From Kiritimatiellia bacterium (GTDB taxonomy: Bacteria > Verrucomicrobiota > Kiritimatiellia > RFP12 > UBA1067), in NCBI GenBank assembly GCA_024405265.1, contig JAKSOZ010000006.1, forward strand, positions 1-62,964: DNA of 62,964 nt, in the 5' to 3' direction. The position numbers and the translations under genes were made by a program. The notes beneath the pieces were generated by a model, which made no database searches, was not told where the DNA came from, and saw only the letters and a list, made by a program, of their open reading frames with translations. Shown here piece by piece: positions 8,129 through 16,354 of the stretch (positions within the stretch are counted from its first letter, which is position 1; every line of letters starts with the position of its first letter).

Positions 8129-9517
8129 CGCGCGGTCGAATTCAAGTTCCCGAAGAACTTCAACGAGATCGCGCTCGAGGGAATCAAGCGCTACCAGGCG
8201 AAGCAGGATAAGATCAATCGAGAGATGCAGCCGGTCGTCGACGAGGTGATGCGCGAAGTCCTGAACGAAGAGCGCGTCGGATCGGAAGAGAATGTGCCGC
8301 TCTTGAATAGACCATTCTTCGAGGAAGAAAATAAAAAAACCACCTTCAACGGAGACGGGGCCGGTACGGTAGAATCCTCCAGTGGCACTCCTAGTTCCCG
8401 TCCGGGGGCAGCCCTTAGCCGATCCAGACCCAAGCACGGGGAAGTGGCGAGTATTGTACCAAAATCTGGGAATGACGTCAAGGCGAGGATTCAAAAATTC
8501 GCTAATAAAGATTATTCGATCGCCACCAAAGGAAAGCCGATCGGCGCCATAATCGCGTCGCTAAGAAAAACCTTAGACTTAAACCCTAGAGGAGCATACG
8601 GATCTTCCTACGGCATTTATAAAACACCAAGAGGCAATGTCGCATTCAGACTTTCAGGACATACAGCCAATGGCGAAAACTTCGCTCGTGACAATGCGGA
8701 TAAGAATACGAGTGTCGTGATCGAGATGTTCGACTGGAAAGGTGTGGAGACGACAACCCCGTATGAAGAGTTTGTTTATCCGAAGGATGTGTTCGACAAG
8801 AAGAATCTCTGTACCGAGAAAATCGCCAAGGCGATTCGCGATGAAGTCGACGGTAAGGTCGGCGTATTTTACGTAGATAAAACAGAAGCCAAGACGATTG
8901 CAAATCGCTTGGCTAATGAAGCATTCTCCATTGGGCGGACAGAGGTCCAATTCCTAAGGCGGCCACAACGTACTAATGTGGTGCATAGTTTATCAGATTT
9001 AGGATCTCCCGTCAAGGGGGTAAAACCGCAAATCGACACTTTGCAATTCAAAAAGTGGTTCGGTCCGTCGAAAATCGTGGACAAGGAAGGGAAGCCGATG
9101 GTTGTATACCATCGAACGAACAGCACTTTCGAGGCTTTCGACCTTAGCAAGGCGCGTAAATCGATGGATATCCAGGGCTTCTATTTCTACGCGGACAAGG
9201 ATGCCTGCGAGGAGTACGGCACGAACGTGATGCCGGCGTATTTGTCGGTAAAGAAGCCTTATATTATCGATTCGGCGGAGAAGATGAACGCTATTCCGTG
9301 GGATCAATCCGAGGAAGGCACCGGAGTCAGAGCGCGCGTGGTTGCCGAGCGAATCTTGAATTCTCCCGACGGGCTGACGGGTATCCCTCTGACAGAAGCC
9401 CAACGTTTCCGACTGGAAAAACACATCGAACTTAATCCGAACTGTCCTTATAAGAACTTGTTGAAGCGCATTCTTTGTGGTTTTTGGTACGAGCAAGAAT
9501 CTTTTCCTTATAAGTGA
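8117..9517 (+). pseudogene. Fragment of a mobile-element polyvalent protein (LPD3-like + ART-like)
   Basis: An open frame of 466 codons whose only starts near the left edge are weak (GTG at 8117 inside the 35-bp repeat; the frame is open from 8066). Residues about 150-250 (GHTANGENFARDN...VVIEMFDWKG...YEEFVYPKDVF) resemble the LPD3 domain of phage and conjugative-element polyvalent proteins. Residues about 305-385 (FKKWFGPSKIVDKEGKPMVVYHRTN...FYFYADKDACEEYG) match the ART-like domain of such proteins (consensus WFGDSKVVD..G.P.VVYHGT). The end is earlier than in full-length relatives, so this is probably a piece cut at both ends, possibly still translated. The substrate of the ART-like domain is unknown; many members of this group act on or protect incoming element DNA. 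Confidence 0.6.
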
Positions 9518-9533
9518 TAATCATGACCGACGA

Positions 9534-9567
9534 TGTAGGGCTACCGCGTTTCCGCAGTAGCGCAGAA
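9534..9567. repeat. REP palindrome left of the transposase
   Basis: GCTACCGCG (9540-9548), TTTC, CGCAGTAGC (9553-9561) makes a 9-bp hairpin with one mismatch. The same unit occurs at 10774-10811 in the same orientation. A partial unit with TACGCGG follows at 9571-9577 and TTTACGCGGT at 9611-9620. Confidence 0.75.
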
Positions 9568-9619
9568 CGGTACGCGGTAATATAACGATAGAGCTAGTAG
9601 GACGGCAGCGTTTACGCGG

Positions 9620-10729
9620 TTAAGCAGGATATCCTCCAAGCCGCTTTACCAGCGAATCGACATCATTCAACTCATAACCCTTATAGTTGATTTCCGCGGC
9701 TCCATCTTCCGCTATCAGTTGGGCTATACGATTTAAAATAAGGGCATCTTCTCGAGAAATCTTCTTTTCACCCGGGATATATTTCCAAGCCGCCGGCGCG
9801 AGCATCAAGAGTTTACCCTCCGCACACGCATCGAAATATCGGCCCTCAGGCTTGAAGAGGCGAGGGAAAGCTTTATTTCGTAGCGTTATAATCGAAGCTC
9901 CTTCTTTCATCGCAAGACGAGCGATTTCTTTTTCGCCGTCGCTGATGCAAGGTGAAATGATCACCGCTCCATGATCAGCAGCGGATAATAGTCGCGCAGC
10001 TTTCTCCTTAAACTCCTCTGTCGAGAATTCGATTATCGGATTATCTTCCTTATCTCGCACCACACGACTTTTCCCGGAAGGTAATCTTTCTCGTTTATAA
10101 GCGAATTCCTTTCGAGAACACTGAACTTGCAAGATAACCGGCTTATTCAACAGAAAGCGATTGCCGACGGTGGAAAAGTCGATCTCTTTCCCCAGAAGCG
10201 TTATCGGAAGCGTATCGGCCACTTTAAAGAGATCAGGATTCTCTCTTTTAAGACCCAAGCGCCGAGGATTATCACGCAGATAATCGACCATCTTCTTCAG
10301 TTGTCCTTTTCGCCATAGAATCGAATCCACGAAGCCGCTATCCCACCCGACTTCGCGAGATCCCGTCTTAAAGCCTCGAATCACGTCTCCTAATTGTTTT
10401 GGCTTTAGCGACTCTTTAACGAAAAGAACTCCATGAAAATGTTCCGGCATAATCTGCGAAGCTATAAGAGAGATTTGCGGGTACCGATTTGGGATCTCTT
10501 GCCAACACCGAAGAACCTTCTTCCCCATCTCAGTCGGAATCACTTCCCAACGATAACTATTCGACGCTTCGCCGTCTTGCGACACCTCGGAAACGAGGTG
10601 CTTTACCGGGCGCGAGGACAAGAAGGGATTAGAGCGATCTTTTAAAGTAATCGTTATCTCGTAAATCGCTCGACTCGAGTAATCCCAATTGAGGCAGCGC
10701 CGGCCCATTCTATGAATAATCTCATTCAC
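9620..10729 (-). CDS. REP-associated tyrosine transposase with Rossmann-like extension
   Basis: The first 170 residues are a Y1/HUH transposase of the RAYT type: the metal-binding HxH is H97-F-H99 in MPEHFHG, and the catalytic Tyr is probably Y150 in DYLRDNPRRLGL (compare YIHLNPVRAGL). RAYTs cut and join single-stranded REP hairpins. Residues about 185-369 form an added domain (VIISPCISDGEKEIARLAM, then IITLRNKAFPRLFKPEGRYFDACAEGKLLML) resembling the DprA/SMF Rossmann fold. The frame opens with GTG at 10729 only seven bases after a TATAAT box; ATG at 10708 is an alternative start. REP palindromes lie on both sides, as expected for a RAYT locus. Confidence 0.85.
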   Translation of the reverse strand: MNEIIHRMGRRCLNWDYSSRAIYEITITLKDRSNPFLSSRPVKHLVSEVSQDGEASNSYRWEVIPTEMGKKVLRCWQEIPNRYPQISLIASQIMPEHFHGVLFVKESLKPKQLGDVIRGFKTGSREVGWDSGFVDSILWRKGQLKKMVDYLRDNPRRLGLKRENPDLFKVADTLPITLLGKEIDFSTVGNRFLLNKPVILQVQCSRKEFAYKRERLPSGKSRVVRDKEDNPIIEFSTEEFKEKAARLLSAADHGAVIISPCISDGEKEIARLAMKEGASIITLRNKAFPRLFKPEGRYFDACAEGKLLMLAPAAWKYIPGEKKISREDALILNRIAQLIAEDGAAEINYKGYELNDVDSLVKRLGGYPA

Positions 10730-10736
10730 TGACGAT

Positions 10737-10742
10737 ATTATA
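10737..10742 (-). promoter_or_regulatory. -10 box of the transposase gene
   Basis: TATAAT on the minus strand, seven bases before the GTG at 10729. Start of transcription would be at or next to the GTG, giving a leaderless mRNA, or a short leader if ATG 10708 is used. Confidence 0.55.
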
Positions 10743-10773
10743 CCATAATTCCTGTCCGCAGACGACTCTATGC

Positions 10774-10875
10774 GATATAGAGCTACCGCGTTTCCGCGGC
10801 AGCGCAGGACAGGAGGGTTTTTACGCGGTAGCGCAGGGTGGGAGCAGGGCTATCGCAGACGTAAACGCGGCGTTA
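10774..10875. repeat. REP palindromes right of the transposase
   Basis: GCTACCGCG (10782-10790), TTTC, CGCGGCAGC (10795-10803) repeats the left unit; CGCGGTAGC (10824-10832) is the exact inverse of the first arm; a degenerate unit (CTATCGC...TAAACGCGG) lies at 10850-10870. The group resembles a BIME-type composite of REPs that a RAYT mobilises. Confidence 0.75.
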
Positions 10876-10881
10876 GAGTAT

Positions 10882-10916
10882 CTCAGTCTTCGCCTTCGTG
10901 GAAGGTGCCGTCGGCG
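10882..10916. repeat. 35-bp direct repeat, right copy
   Basis: Exact duplicate of 8094-8128. Here it encodes the last residues of the efflux adaptor (HADGTFHEGED and stop, read on the minus strand), so this is the native context and the left copy is the duplicate. Confidence 0.85.
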
Positions 10917-11956
10917 TGGAAGTGGCCGGCGGCCTGCTTTTTACCGGCTTGCGCTTCTAGGGCGAGTTTGAGTTCGTAAGCGCCTTCGACCACTACGAGC
11001 GTATCATCGTCTTCGATGCCGGAGATTTCCGTCCAGCCGTTGGAGGAAACGCCGGGCGTAACGGGAAGGGCGAGAAACGCGCCTTCTTCATCCTCGTCTT
11101 TCACGAATACGACCGGCTCGACGCCGTTTAGGACGATTGCCTTCGAAGGAACGGCGAAAGATTCAGCGGCGCTTTTCTTAGTCACGATGGTCGCCTCGGC
11201 GCGCTCGCCCGGCTTCGCTTCGATTCCGCTTTCCGGGAAGTCGATTAAGGCGCGAGTAAGCGAGTTTTCGTCGAGTCCGAAGAGAACCGTGCCCTCGACT
11301 CCGCGGCACTTCGCTTTCATTCCGCACTCGAGACGCGCGATGTCGCTCGGGCAAGTGAAGACCTTAAGCTGAAGATGATGGGGATTCATGATGTTCAAGA
11401 TCTTCGTTCCGACTTCAACATAAGCGCCGTCACTGACTTCGAGCGATTCGACGATGCCGTCATGAGGCGCTTTCACCTCAAGTCCAATCGAAAGACGCTC
11501 CACTTCGATCTTCTTTTTCGCGAGTTCAAGCGAGAGTTCCGCGTTCTTGAGATTCATCGAAGTATACTTCTCGAGCCGCGCTTCAAGTAGCTTCAATTCT
11601 TCCTCCAGCGCCTTGAGCTCGAAAGACTCGATGGTAAAAAGCGTCGCGCCTTTTTCGAAGTGTTCGAGGGGCTTGACCTTAAGCGAGAGGCGACCTGAGA
11701 TAGTCGAGGGAATCGCGTGGAAAGCGTCGGGCGCTAGGACGAAAGTCCCGGGAAGCTCTAGGGTCGACTCGACCGAGCGCTTCTCGATTTGGACGAGTTT
11801 TAGGCCCATCGTCTTTTGGGCGCGAGGGGAGAGGTGTAGCTCATGCGCTGCATGAGCATCACGATCAACGTGAGCGTGATCAGTGTGAGAGTGCTCGGAG
11901 TGAGCGAAGAGCGCGAAGGGGAGCGCGGCGAAAAGGGCGAGGAGTCGAGTTTTCAT
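10883..11956 (-). CDS. Efflux RND periplasmic adaptor (CusB/HlyD family), His-rich
   Basis: A 357-residue adaptor linking the inner-membrane pump to the outer-membrane channel. It starts with a signal peptide (MKTRLLALFAALPFALFA) followed by a His-rich stretch of about 25 residues (nine His), and ends with another (HFHADGTFHEGED), both likely metal-binding. Lipoyl/barrel-sandwich halves (GTFVLAPDAFHAIPSTISGRLS...; VKAPHDGIVESLEVSDGAYVEVGT) flank a coiled-coil hairpin at about 110-160. ATG overlaps the stop of the pump gene by four bases, so they are co-translated. The 3' end coincides with the 35-bp repeat. His-rich ends favour divalent cations or copper; the exact metal is not decided by sequence. 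Confidence 0.85.
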   Translation of the reverse strand: MKTRLLALFAALPFALFAHSEHSHTDHAHVDRDAHAAHELHLSPRAQKTMGLKLVQIEKRSVESTLELPGTFVLAPDAFHAIPSTISGRLSLKVKPLEHFEKGATLFTIESFELKALEEELKLLEARLEKYTSMNLKNAELSLELAKKKIEVERLSIGLEVKAPHDGIVESLEVSDGAYVEVGTKILNIMNPHHLQLKVFTCPSDIARLECGMKAKCRGVEGTVLFGLDENSLTRALIDFPESGIEAKPGERAEATIVTKKSAAESFAVPSKAIVLNGVEPVVFVKDEDEEGAFLALPVTPGVSSNGWTEISGIEDDDTLVVVEGAYELKLALEAQAGKKQAAGHFHADGTFHEGED

Positions 11957-14900
11957 TTCAAGTATTTCTCCATCTCAAGATAAGCGAGGTGACGCTTTAG
12001 CTTAAATTCGGCTTGGGCGAGTTCTTCTTCGAAAGTCGCGGCGTCTTGCGCGAGATATTCGTTCGGCTTGAGCTCGCCGACTTCGAGAAGCGACTTCAAG
12101 GTCTCCGGCGAGGTCGTCTCGAAATTCGGGACGTCCTTCAGGATTTTATAAGCTTTAATCGCCGCGAAAGTATTTCGAACGACCTGCCGCCATTCTTCAA
12201 GCGCGGCGATTTTAGCGTTCTCCCGCTCGGCTTCGGCTTCGGAGATCGCGAGGCGATTGCGGTTCCAGATCGGTATATCGATTCCGGCGATAAGCCCAAG
12301 GCGATTCTCGCCGTCTTCGTATGAGAAGGCGGGGCCGAGTTTAAGCTCCGGGTATTGACGGCGAATTTCCGCGTCGAGCTTCAATTCCGAAGTCTCGAAA
12401 AGAAGCCGCTTCGCGACGACCGAGCGATAATCGACAAGCTTCATCGGATCGGGAACAGGAAGTTCTTTCTCCTCGAACTCATCGAGCGTATCACTCAAGA
12501 GGATTTCGGTATCGGCGGAAAGACCGAGGATATTCAGAAGTTCCGCTCGCGCTTCTTCTTCATTGGCTTTCGCTTCGGCAAGTTTACGGCTCAAGTCACG
12601 ACGAAGACGCTTTATATCCTCAAGCTCGGTAATCGAAAGTTCACCTACTTCGGTAAGTTTCGCCACTTGATTCTCCACCTCGGAAAGTCCCCGGTTCTCA
12701 AGTCGCGCGGCGATTTTGGCGGTCATCTTTTTCGCGTAGAGATAATTGAGCGCAGCTTTTTGAGCTTCATAGCCCTGAATATGGCCGGTAGATAATTCCT
12801 CCGCTAAAAGCGCGAGGCGCTTTTGCGTCGCGGCTTCGCTATCCTTTCGTCTGGCGCCTGAAAGCGGGATCGAGACCGAGAGATTAAGTCCGCCCAAGTT
12901 CGGATTGGAGCCTCCTTTCAAAACGCGTGCGAAATCGGCGTCCAAGGTCGGGTCGTCCCAGTAGCCGGTATTCTCGGCTATGACGGTTTGACCCGACCAC
13001 TCGGCGCGAGCTTTTCGGATCTCGGGATTAGCCAGAAGGACATAGGTGCTCACGTCCTCCAGCGAGTTCACGGTAAGAGTCTTCGAATCGAGGATTTGCT
13101 CTTTCCATTCGATAGGGCTCGGCTCGTAGGACTTGCACCCGACAAGCATCAATAGGAGGAGCGCTACGGGTAAGACGCGCTTCGCCGCGGGAATGACGAT
13201 CAAGGTAAGTAGCATCGCGCCGATAATGCCGCCGAATTGAACGAGCGCGAGAGGCGAGAGTAGCTCTCCGCCCGGCTTTTCACCGGCGAGGATAATCGGG
13301 ATAAGGCCGATAACGGTAGTAAGCGACGTCATGATGATCGGAAGCATTCTTGCGAGCGAGCGCTCGTAAATCGCGGTGCGTTTATCTTTACCGGCTTTCA
13401 TAAGCTCATCGTAGCGATTAAGAAGGAGAAGCCCGTTACGAAGCGTGAAGCCGGAAACGGTAACGAAGCCGACGAGCGACGAGACCGAGATTACCCCGCC
13501 TCCGAGTTTTACGGCGAGAATACCACCCGCGAGGCCAAGCGGCAAGTTGAGAAGGGCGATCATCGTCGCGCTCAAATTCTTAAGCGCGAAGAAAACGAGC
13601 GCGGCGATTATGATGAAGAGGAGTACGCCCATCATCGCGAGACGCTTCGCGGCGGATTCACGAGCTTCGTAGCTCCCGCCGTATTCGATCGAAACGCCGA
13701 ACTTATCGACGATGGGTTTGAGATGATGCTCAAGCTCTTTCACGACAGCGCCGATATTCGCGTTCGGCGCGGGATTAGCCGAGATAAGCGCCTTCCTGCG
13801 ACCACCTTCGCGAAGGAGGAGATTCGAAGCATTCTCGGGAACGACCAAGGCTACGTCTTCGAGGTGGACGTACTCGCCGTTAGCACCCGCGAGGTGGAAA
13901 TCTTTTACGGTTTCGATATCCGCTTCATCAATGCCTTTCAAGCGAATCATAATCGAACGACGAAGAAGCCCCTCGCGAATTTCTCCCGCCTCATAACCGT
14001 TAAAGGCGGCGGCGACTTGATCGCCGGCGTCTTTCAGGCTAAGCCCCGCAGCGGAAAGCTTATTCAAGTCGTAGTCAATACGAAGAGTTTTGACCATGAC
14101 TTCACGATTAGCTCTAACGTCGACAATCGAGTCGATTTCTTCAAGTTCTTCTTTAACGGCATTTACGGCGGCGCGTAGCTTGGCTTGATCTTCGCCGTAG
14201 ATATTGACCGCGAGTTCCGCTTCGGTCCCCGAGAGGACGGCGCTGATACGATGGGCGATCGGGTAGCCGACGAGAACGCTCGTCCCGGGAATTTCGCCGA
14301 GGAGAGAGCGGATTTCTTCTTTGATCTTCTCGGTATCGGCGTTAAGATCGACGCGAATCACGTACTCGGAACTGGAAACGGGTTCGGCATGCTGGTCGCG
14401 TTCGGCGCGGCCCGTGCGACGCGTGACCGAGAGAACGCCATCGATCGCTTTCAAGCTTTCGACCGCTCCTTCGGCGACGCGCTCCGATTCGGAAAGCGAA
14501 GCGCCGGGCGGGAGCGAAAGGGCGACGTTGTAAGAGTCTTCCTTAAAAGGCGGGAGGAAGCTCGAACCGAAGCCGGTCGCCATGTAAAACGCCGATCCGC
14601 AAAGAAGAATCGCCAAGAACAGAACGACGGCGGGAATTTTCAGCGAGAGACTTAAGAAAGGTCGATATACCGCTTTCAAAATATTCGCCGCGAAAGAACG
14701 TCCCGATTCGGTCGAGGCTTTCGGATTCCTCCAGAGAAGAAGCGAGAGCGCGGGAACGAGCGTCACGGCGACTACGAACGACATCGTGAAAACCGCGAGA
14801 TAGGAAAGGGCGAGAGGCTTGAAGAAACATCCCTCAAGACCTTCCAAAAAGACGAGCGGAAGAAAGACCAGCACCACAATCGTCGTCGAGAAGAGAACTC

Positions 14901-16227
14901 CCGGAAGCACGGAGCGCGTAGCTTCGATAATCACCTCTTTCGTAGGGCGCGGCACCTCAAGCGCGGCATTCTCGCCGAGGCGACGCCAGATCACTTCCGT
15001 GAAGATAATCGCCGCGTCGACGACGTCACCCGCAGCTACTGCGAGGCCGCCGATAGTCATCACGTTCACGCCGAGTCCTAAACTCGGCATCAAAAGAACT
15101 CCTAAAAGCGCGGAAACGGGAAGCGCGAGGAGAACCAGCAAGAGCGTCCGAAGACGAAGAAGGGTAAGCGCGAGAACGAGGGCGACGACAAGCGCCGCGT
15201 CGCGCAAGACTTCTTTCCCGCCCTTTACGGAGACGTTGATGAAGTCGGCTTGACGGTAGGCATTCGAGTGAACCTCAATACCGGGATTTCGGGAAGCGAA
15301 CTGAGTAAGCGCATTCTCGACTCGCTTCGTAAGCATAAGCGTATTGCCGCCAGGAACCTTTTGAATCGAAAGAACGACCGCGTCCTTACCGTTATAAGAG
15401 GCGCTGCCGCGACGAGGAGCTCCGGCAATCGAAACGGAAGCGACGTCGCTTATGCGAAGGGGGCGAGAGGGGAATATCGGGAGCGCGGCGATTTGACGAA
15501 TATCGTTAACGTAAGCGAGCTGTCTTAAGGGAATTTCTTCGCCTTTATGATCGGCGAGGTAACCCGCCGAGGCGTAAGTGCGAGATCTTTCCGCGGCGGA
15601 AACAAGATCCGCGAAAGAGATGCCGCGCTCCGCGAGAACGTGCGGATCCGCTTCGACGCGGCACTCGGGAAGGCGGCCTCCCGTTACCGCGACTTCACCG
15701 ATCCCCGGAATCGAGAGAAGACGATTACGAAGATCGTACTCCGCTTTTTCGCGAAGCACGAGAGAATCGAGCTCGCTTTCGTCGGCTTTCGTAAGCGCCG
15801 CGAGCATGATTTCGCCGGTAACGGAGACGGTAGGAGCGATTTCGGTCGACGCTTCTTTAGGTAATTCCGCGCGAGAGAGGCGCTCGAAAACGTCGAAGCG
15901 AGCTTTCGATAGGTCCGTCGACCAATCGAAGTCCACCCAAACGAAGGAAAGTCCACCCGAAGAACTTGAACGGACGACCGAAACGCCGGGGATTCCTCCG
16001 ACGGCCGATTCGATCGGGATCGTGATGCGCTGTTCGACTTCTTCGGCGGTAAGTCCTCCCGCTTCGGTCTGGATCGTGACTCGAGGCATCGGGATATCGG
16101 GGAAAACATCGATGGCGAGACGCTCGGTCGTTTTATAGCCGATCAAAACCAAAGCCGCTATCGTTACGATTACGAGTTTGGCATGATTCAAGATAAAGTT
16201 CAAAATATTAACCATAAGAGGATTCAC
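11953..16227 (-). CDS. Heavy-metal RND pump fused to a TolC-type outer-membrane lipoprotein
   Basis: 1424 residues. Residues 1 to about 1020 are an RND pump of the CusA/CzcA (HME) kind: N-terminal membrane segment, two periplasmic loops, and in the fourth membrane segment VAAGDVVDAAIIFTEV, with the Asp/Asp/Glu pattern of metal-proton exchange. At about 1015-1031 the last pump segment runs straight into KRVLPVALLLLMLVGCKS, a textbook lipobox with Cys1031. Residues 1031-1424 are an outer-membrane factor: NPEIRKARAEW, coiled coils, then a second repeat ending KYLK. Normally these are two genes; here there is no stop and no start between them. Lipoprotein processing could free the channel after translation, or one base error could have joined the genes. 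Confidence 0.85.
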   Translation of the reverse strand: MNPLMVNILNFILNHAKLVIVTIAALVLIGYKTTERLAIDVFPDIPMPRVTIQTEAGGLTAEEVEQRITIPIESAVGGIPGVSVVRSSSSGGLSFVWVDFDWSTDLSKARFDVFERLSRAELPKEASTEIAPTVSVTGEIMLAALTKADESELDSLVLREKAEYDLRNRLLSIPGIGEVAVTGGRLPECRVEADPHVLAERGISFADLVSAAERSRTYASAGYLADHKGEEIPLRQLAYVNDIRQIAALPIFPSRPLRISDVASVSIAGAPRRGSASYNGKDAVVLSIQKVPGGNTLMLTKRVENALTQFASRNPGIEVHSNAYRQADFINVSVKGGKEVLRDAALVVALVLALTLLRLRTLLLVLLALPVSALLGVLLMPSLGLGVNVMTIGGLAVAAGDVVDAAIIFTEVIWRRLGENAALEVPRPTKEVIIEATRSVLPGVLFSTTIVVLVFLPLVFLEGLEGCFFKPLALSYLAVFTMSFVVAVTLVPALSLLLWRNPKASTESGRSFAANILKAVYRPFLSLSLKIPAVVLFLAILLCGSAFYMATGFGSSFLPPFKEDSYNVALSLPPGASLSESERVAEGAVESLKAIDGVLSVTRRTGRAERDQHAEPVSSSEYVIRVDLNADTEKIKEEIRSLLGEIPGTSVLVGYPIAHRISAVLSGTEAELAVNIYGEDQAKLRAAVNAVKEELEEIDSIVDVRANREVMVKTLRIDYDLNKLSAAGLSLKDAGDQVAAAFNGYEAGEIREGLLRRSIMIRLKGIDEADIETVKDFHLAGANGEYVHLEDVALVVPENASNLLLREGGRRKALISANPAPNANIGAVVKELEHHLKPIVDKFGVSIEYGGSYEARESAAKRLAMMGVLLFIIIAALVFFALKNLSATMIALLNLPLGLAGGILAVKLGGGVISVSSLVGFVTVSGFTLRNGLLLLNRYDELMKAGKDKRTAIYERSLARMLPIIMTSLTTVIGLIPIILAGEKPGGELLSPLALVQFGGIIGAMLLTLIVIPAAKRVLPVALLLLMLVGCKSYEPSPIEWKEQILDSKTLTVNSLEDVSTYVLLANPEIRKARAEWSGQTVIAENTGYWDDPTLDADFARVLKGGSNPNLGGLNLSVSIPLSGARRKDSEAATQKRLALLAEELSTGHIQGYEAQKAALNYLYAKKMTAKIAARLENRGLSEVENQVAKLTEVGELSITELEDIKRLRRDLSRKLAEAKANEEEARAELLNILGLSADTEILLSDTLDEFEEKELPVPDPMKLVDYRSVVAKRLLFETSELKLDAEIRRQYPELKLGPAFSYEDGENRLGLIAGIDIPIWNRNRLAISEAEAERENAKIAALEEWRQVVRNTFAAIKAYKILKDVPNFETTSPETLKSLLEVGELKPNEYLAQDAATFEEELAQAEFKLKRHLAYLEMEKYLK

Positions 16228-16229
16228 GC

Positions 16230-16259
16230 TTGATTTTCGAGGGGGAAATATGATATAAT
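16230..16259 (+). promoter_or_regulatory. Promoter of tRNA-Lys
   Basis: TTGATT (16230-16235), spacer of 18, TATAAT (16254-16259). Transcription starts about 12 bases before the mature tRNA. The pump gene starts in the opposite direction at 16227, sharing this short intergenic space. Confidence 0.75.
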
Positions 16260-16278
16260 ACCTCTCGTTTTATGACCT

Positions 16279-16354
16279 CGGACTGTAGCTCAGTTGGTAG
16301 AGCACGACACTTTTAATGTTGGGGTCGCGGGTCCGACTCCCGCCAGTCCGACCA
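16279..16354 (+). tRNA. tRNA-Lys (anticodon TTT)
   Basis: A full cloverleaf of 76 bases: acceptor CGGACTG/CAGTCCG, D arm GCTC...GAGC, anticodon stem CGACA/TGTTG with loop CTTTTAA (anticodon TTT), T arm GCGGG/CCCGC around TCCGACT, discriminator A and an encoded CCA. Preceded by a good promoter and followed by a terminator, so it is a single-gene unit. The 3' end of a kinase reading frame on the other strand runs through it. Confidence 0.97.

Noticed and set aside
8117..9517. Polymorphic toxin of a contact-dependent system
   Set aside because: No delivery domain, no immunity gene downstream; the domain pattern fits polyvalent proteins better.
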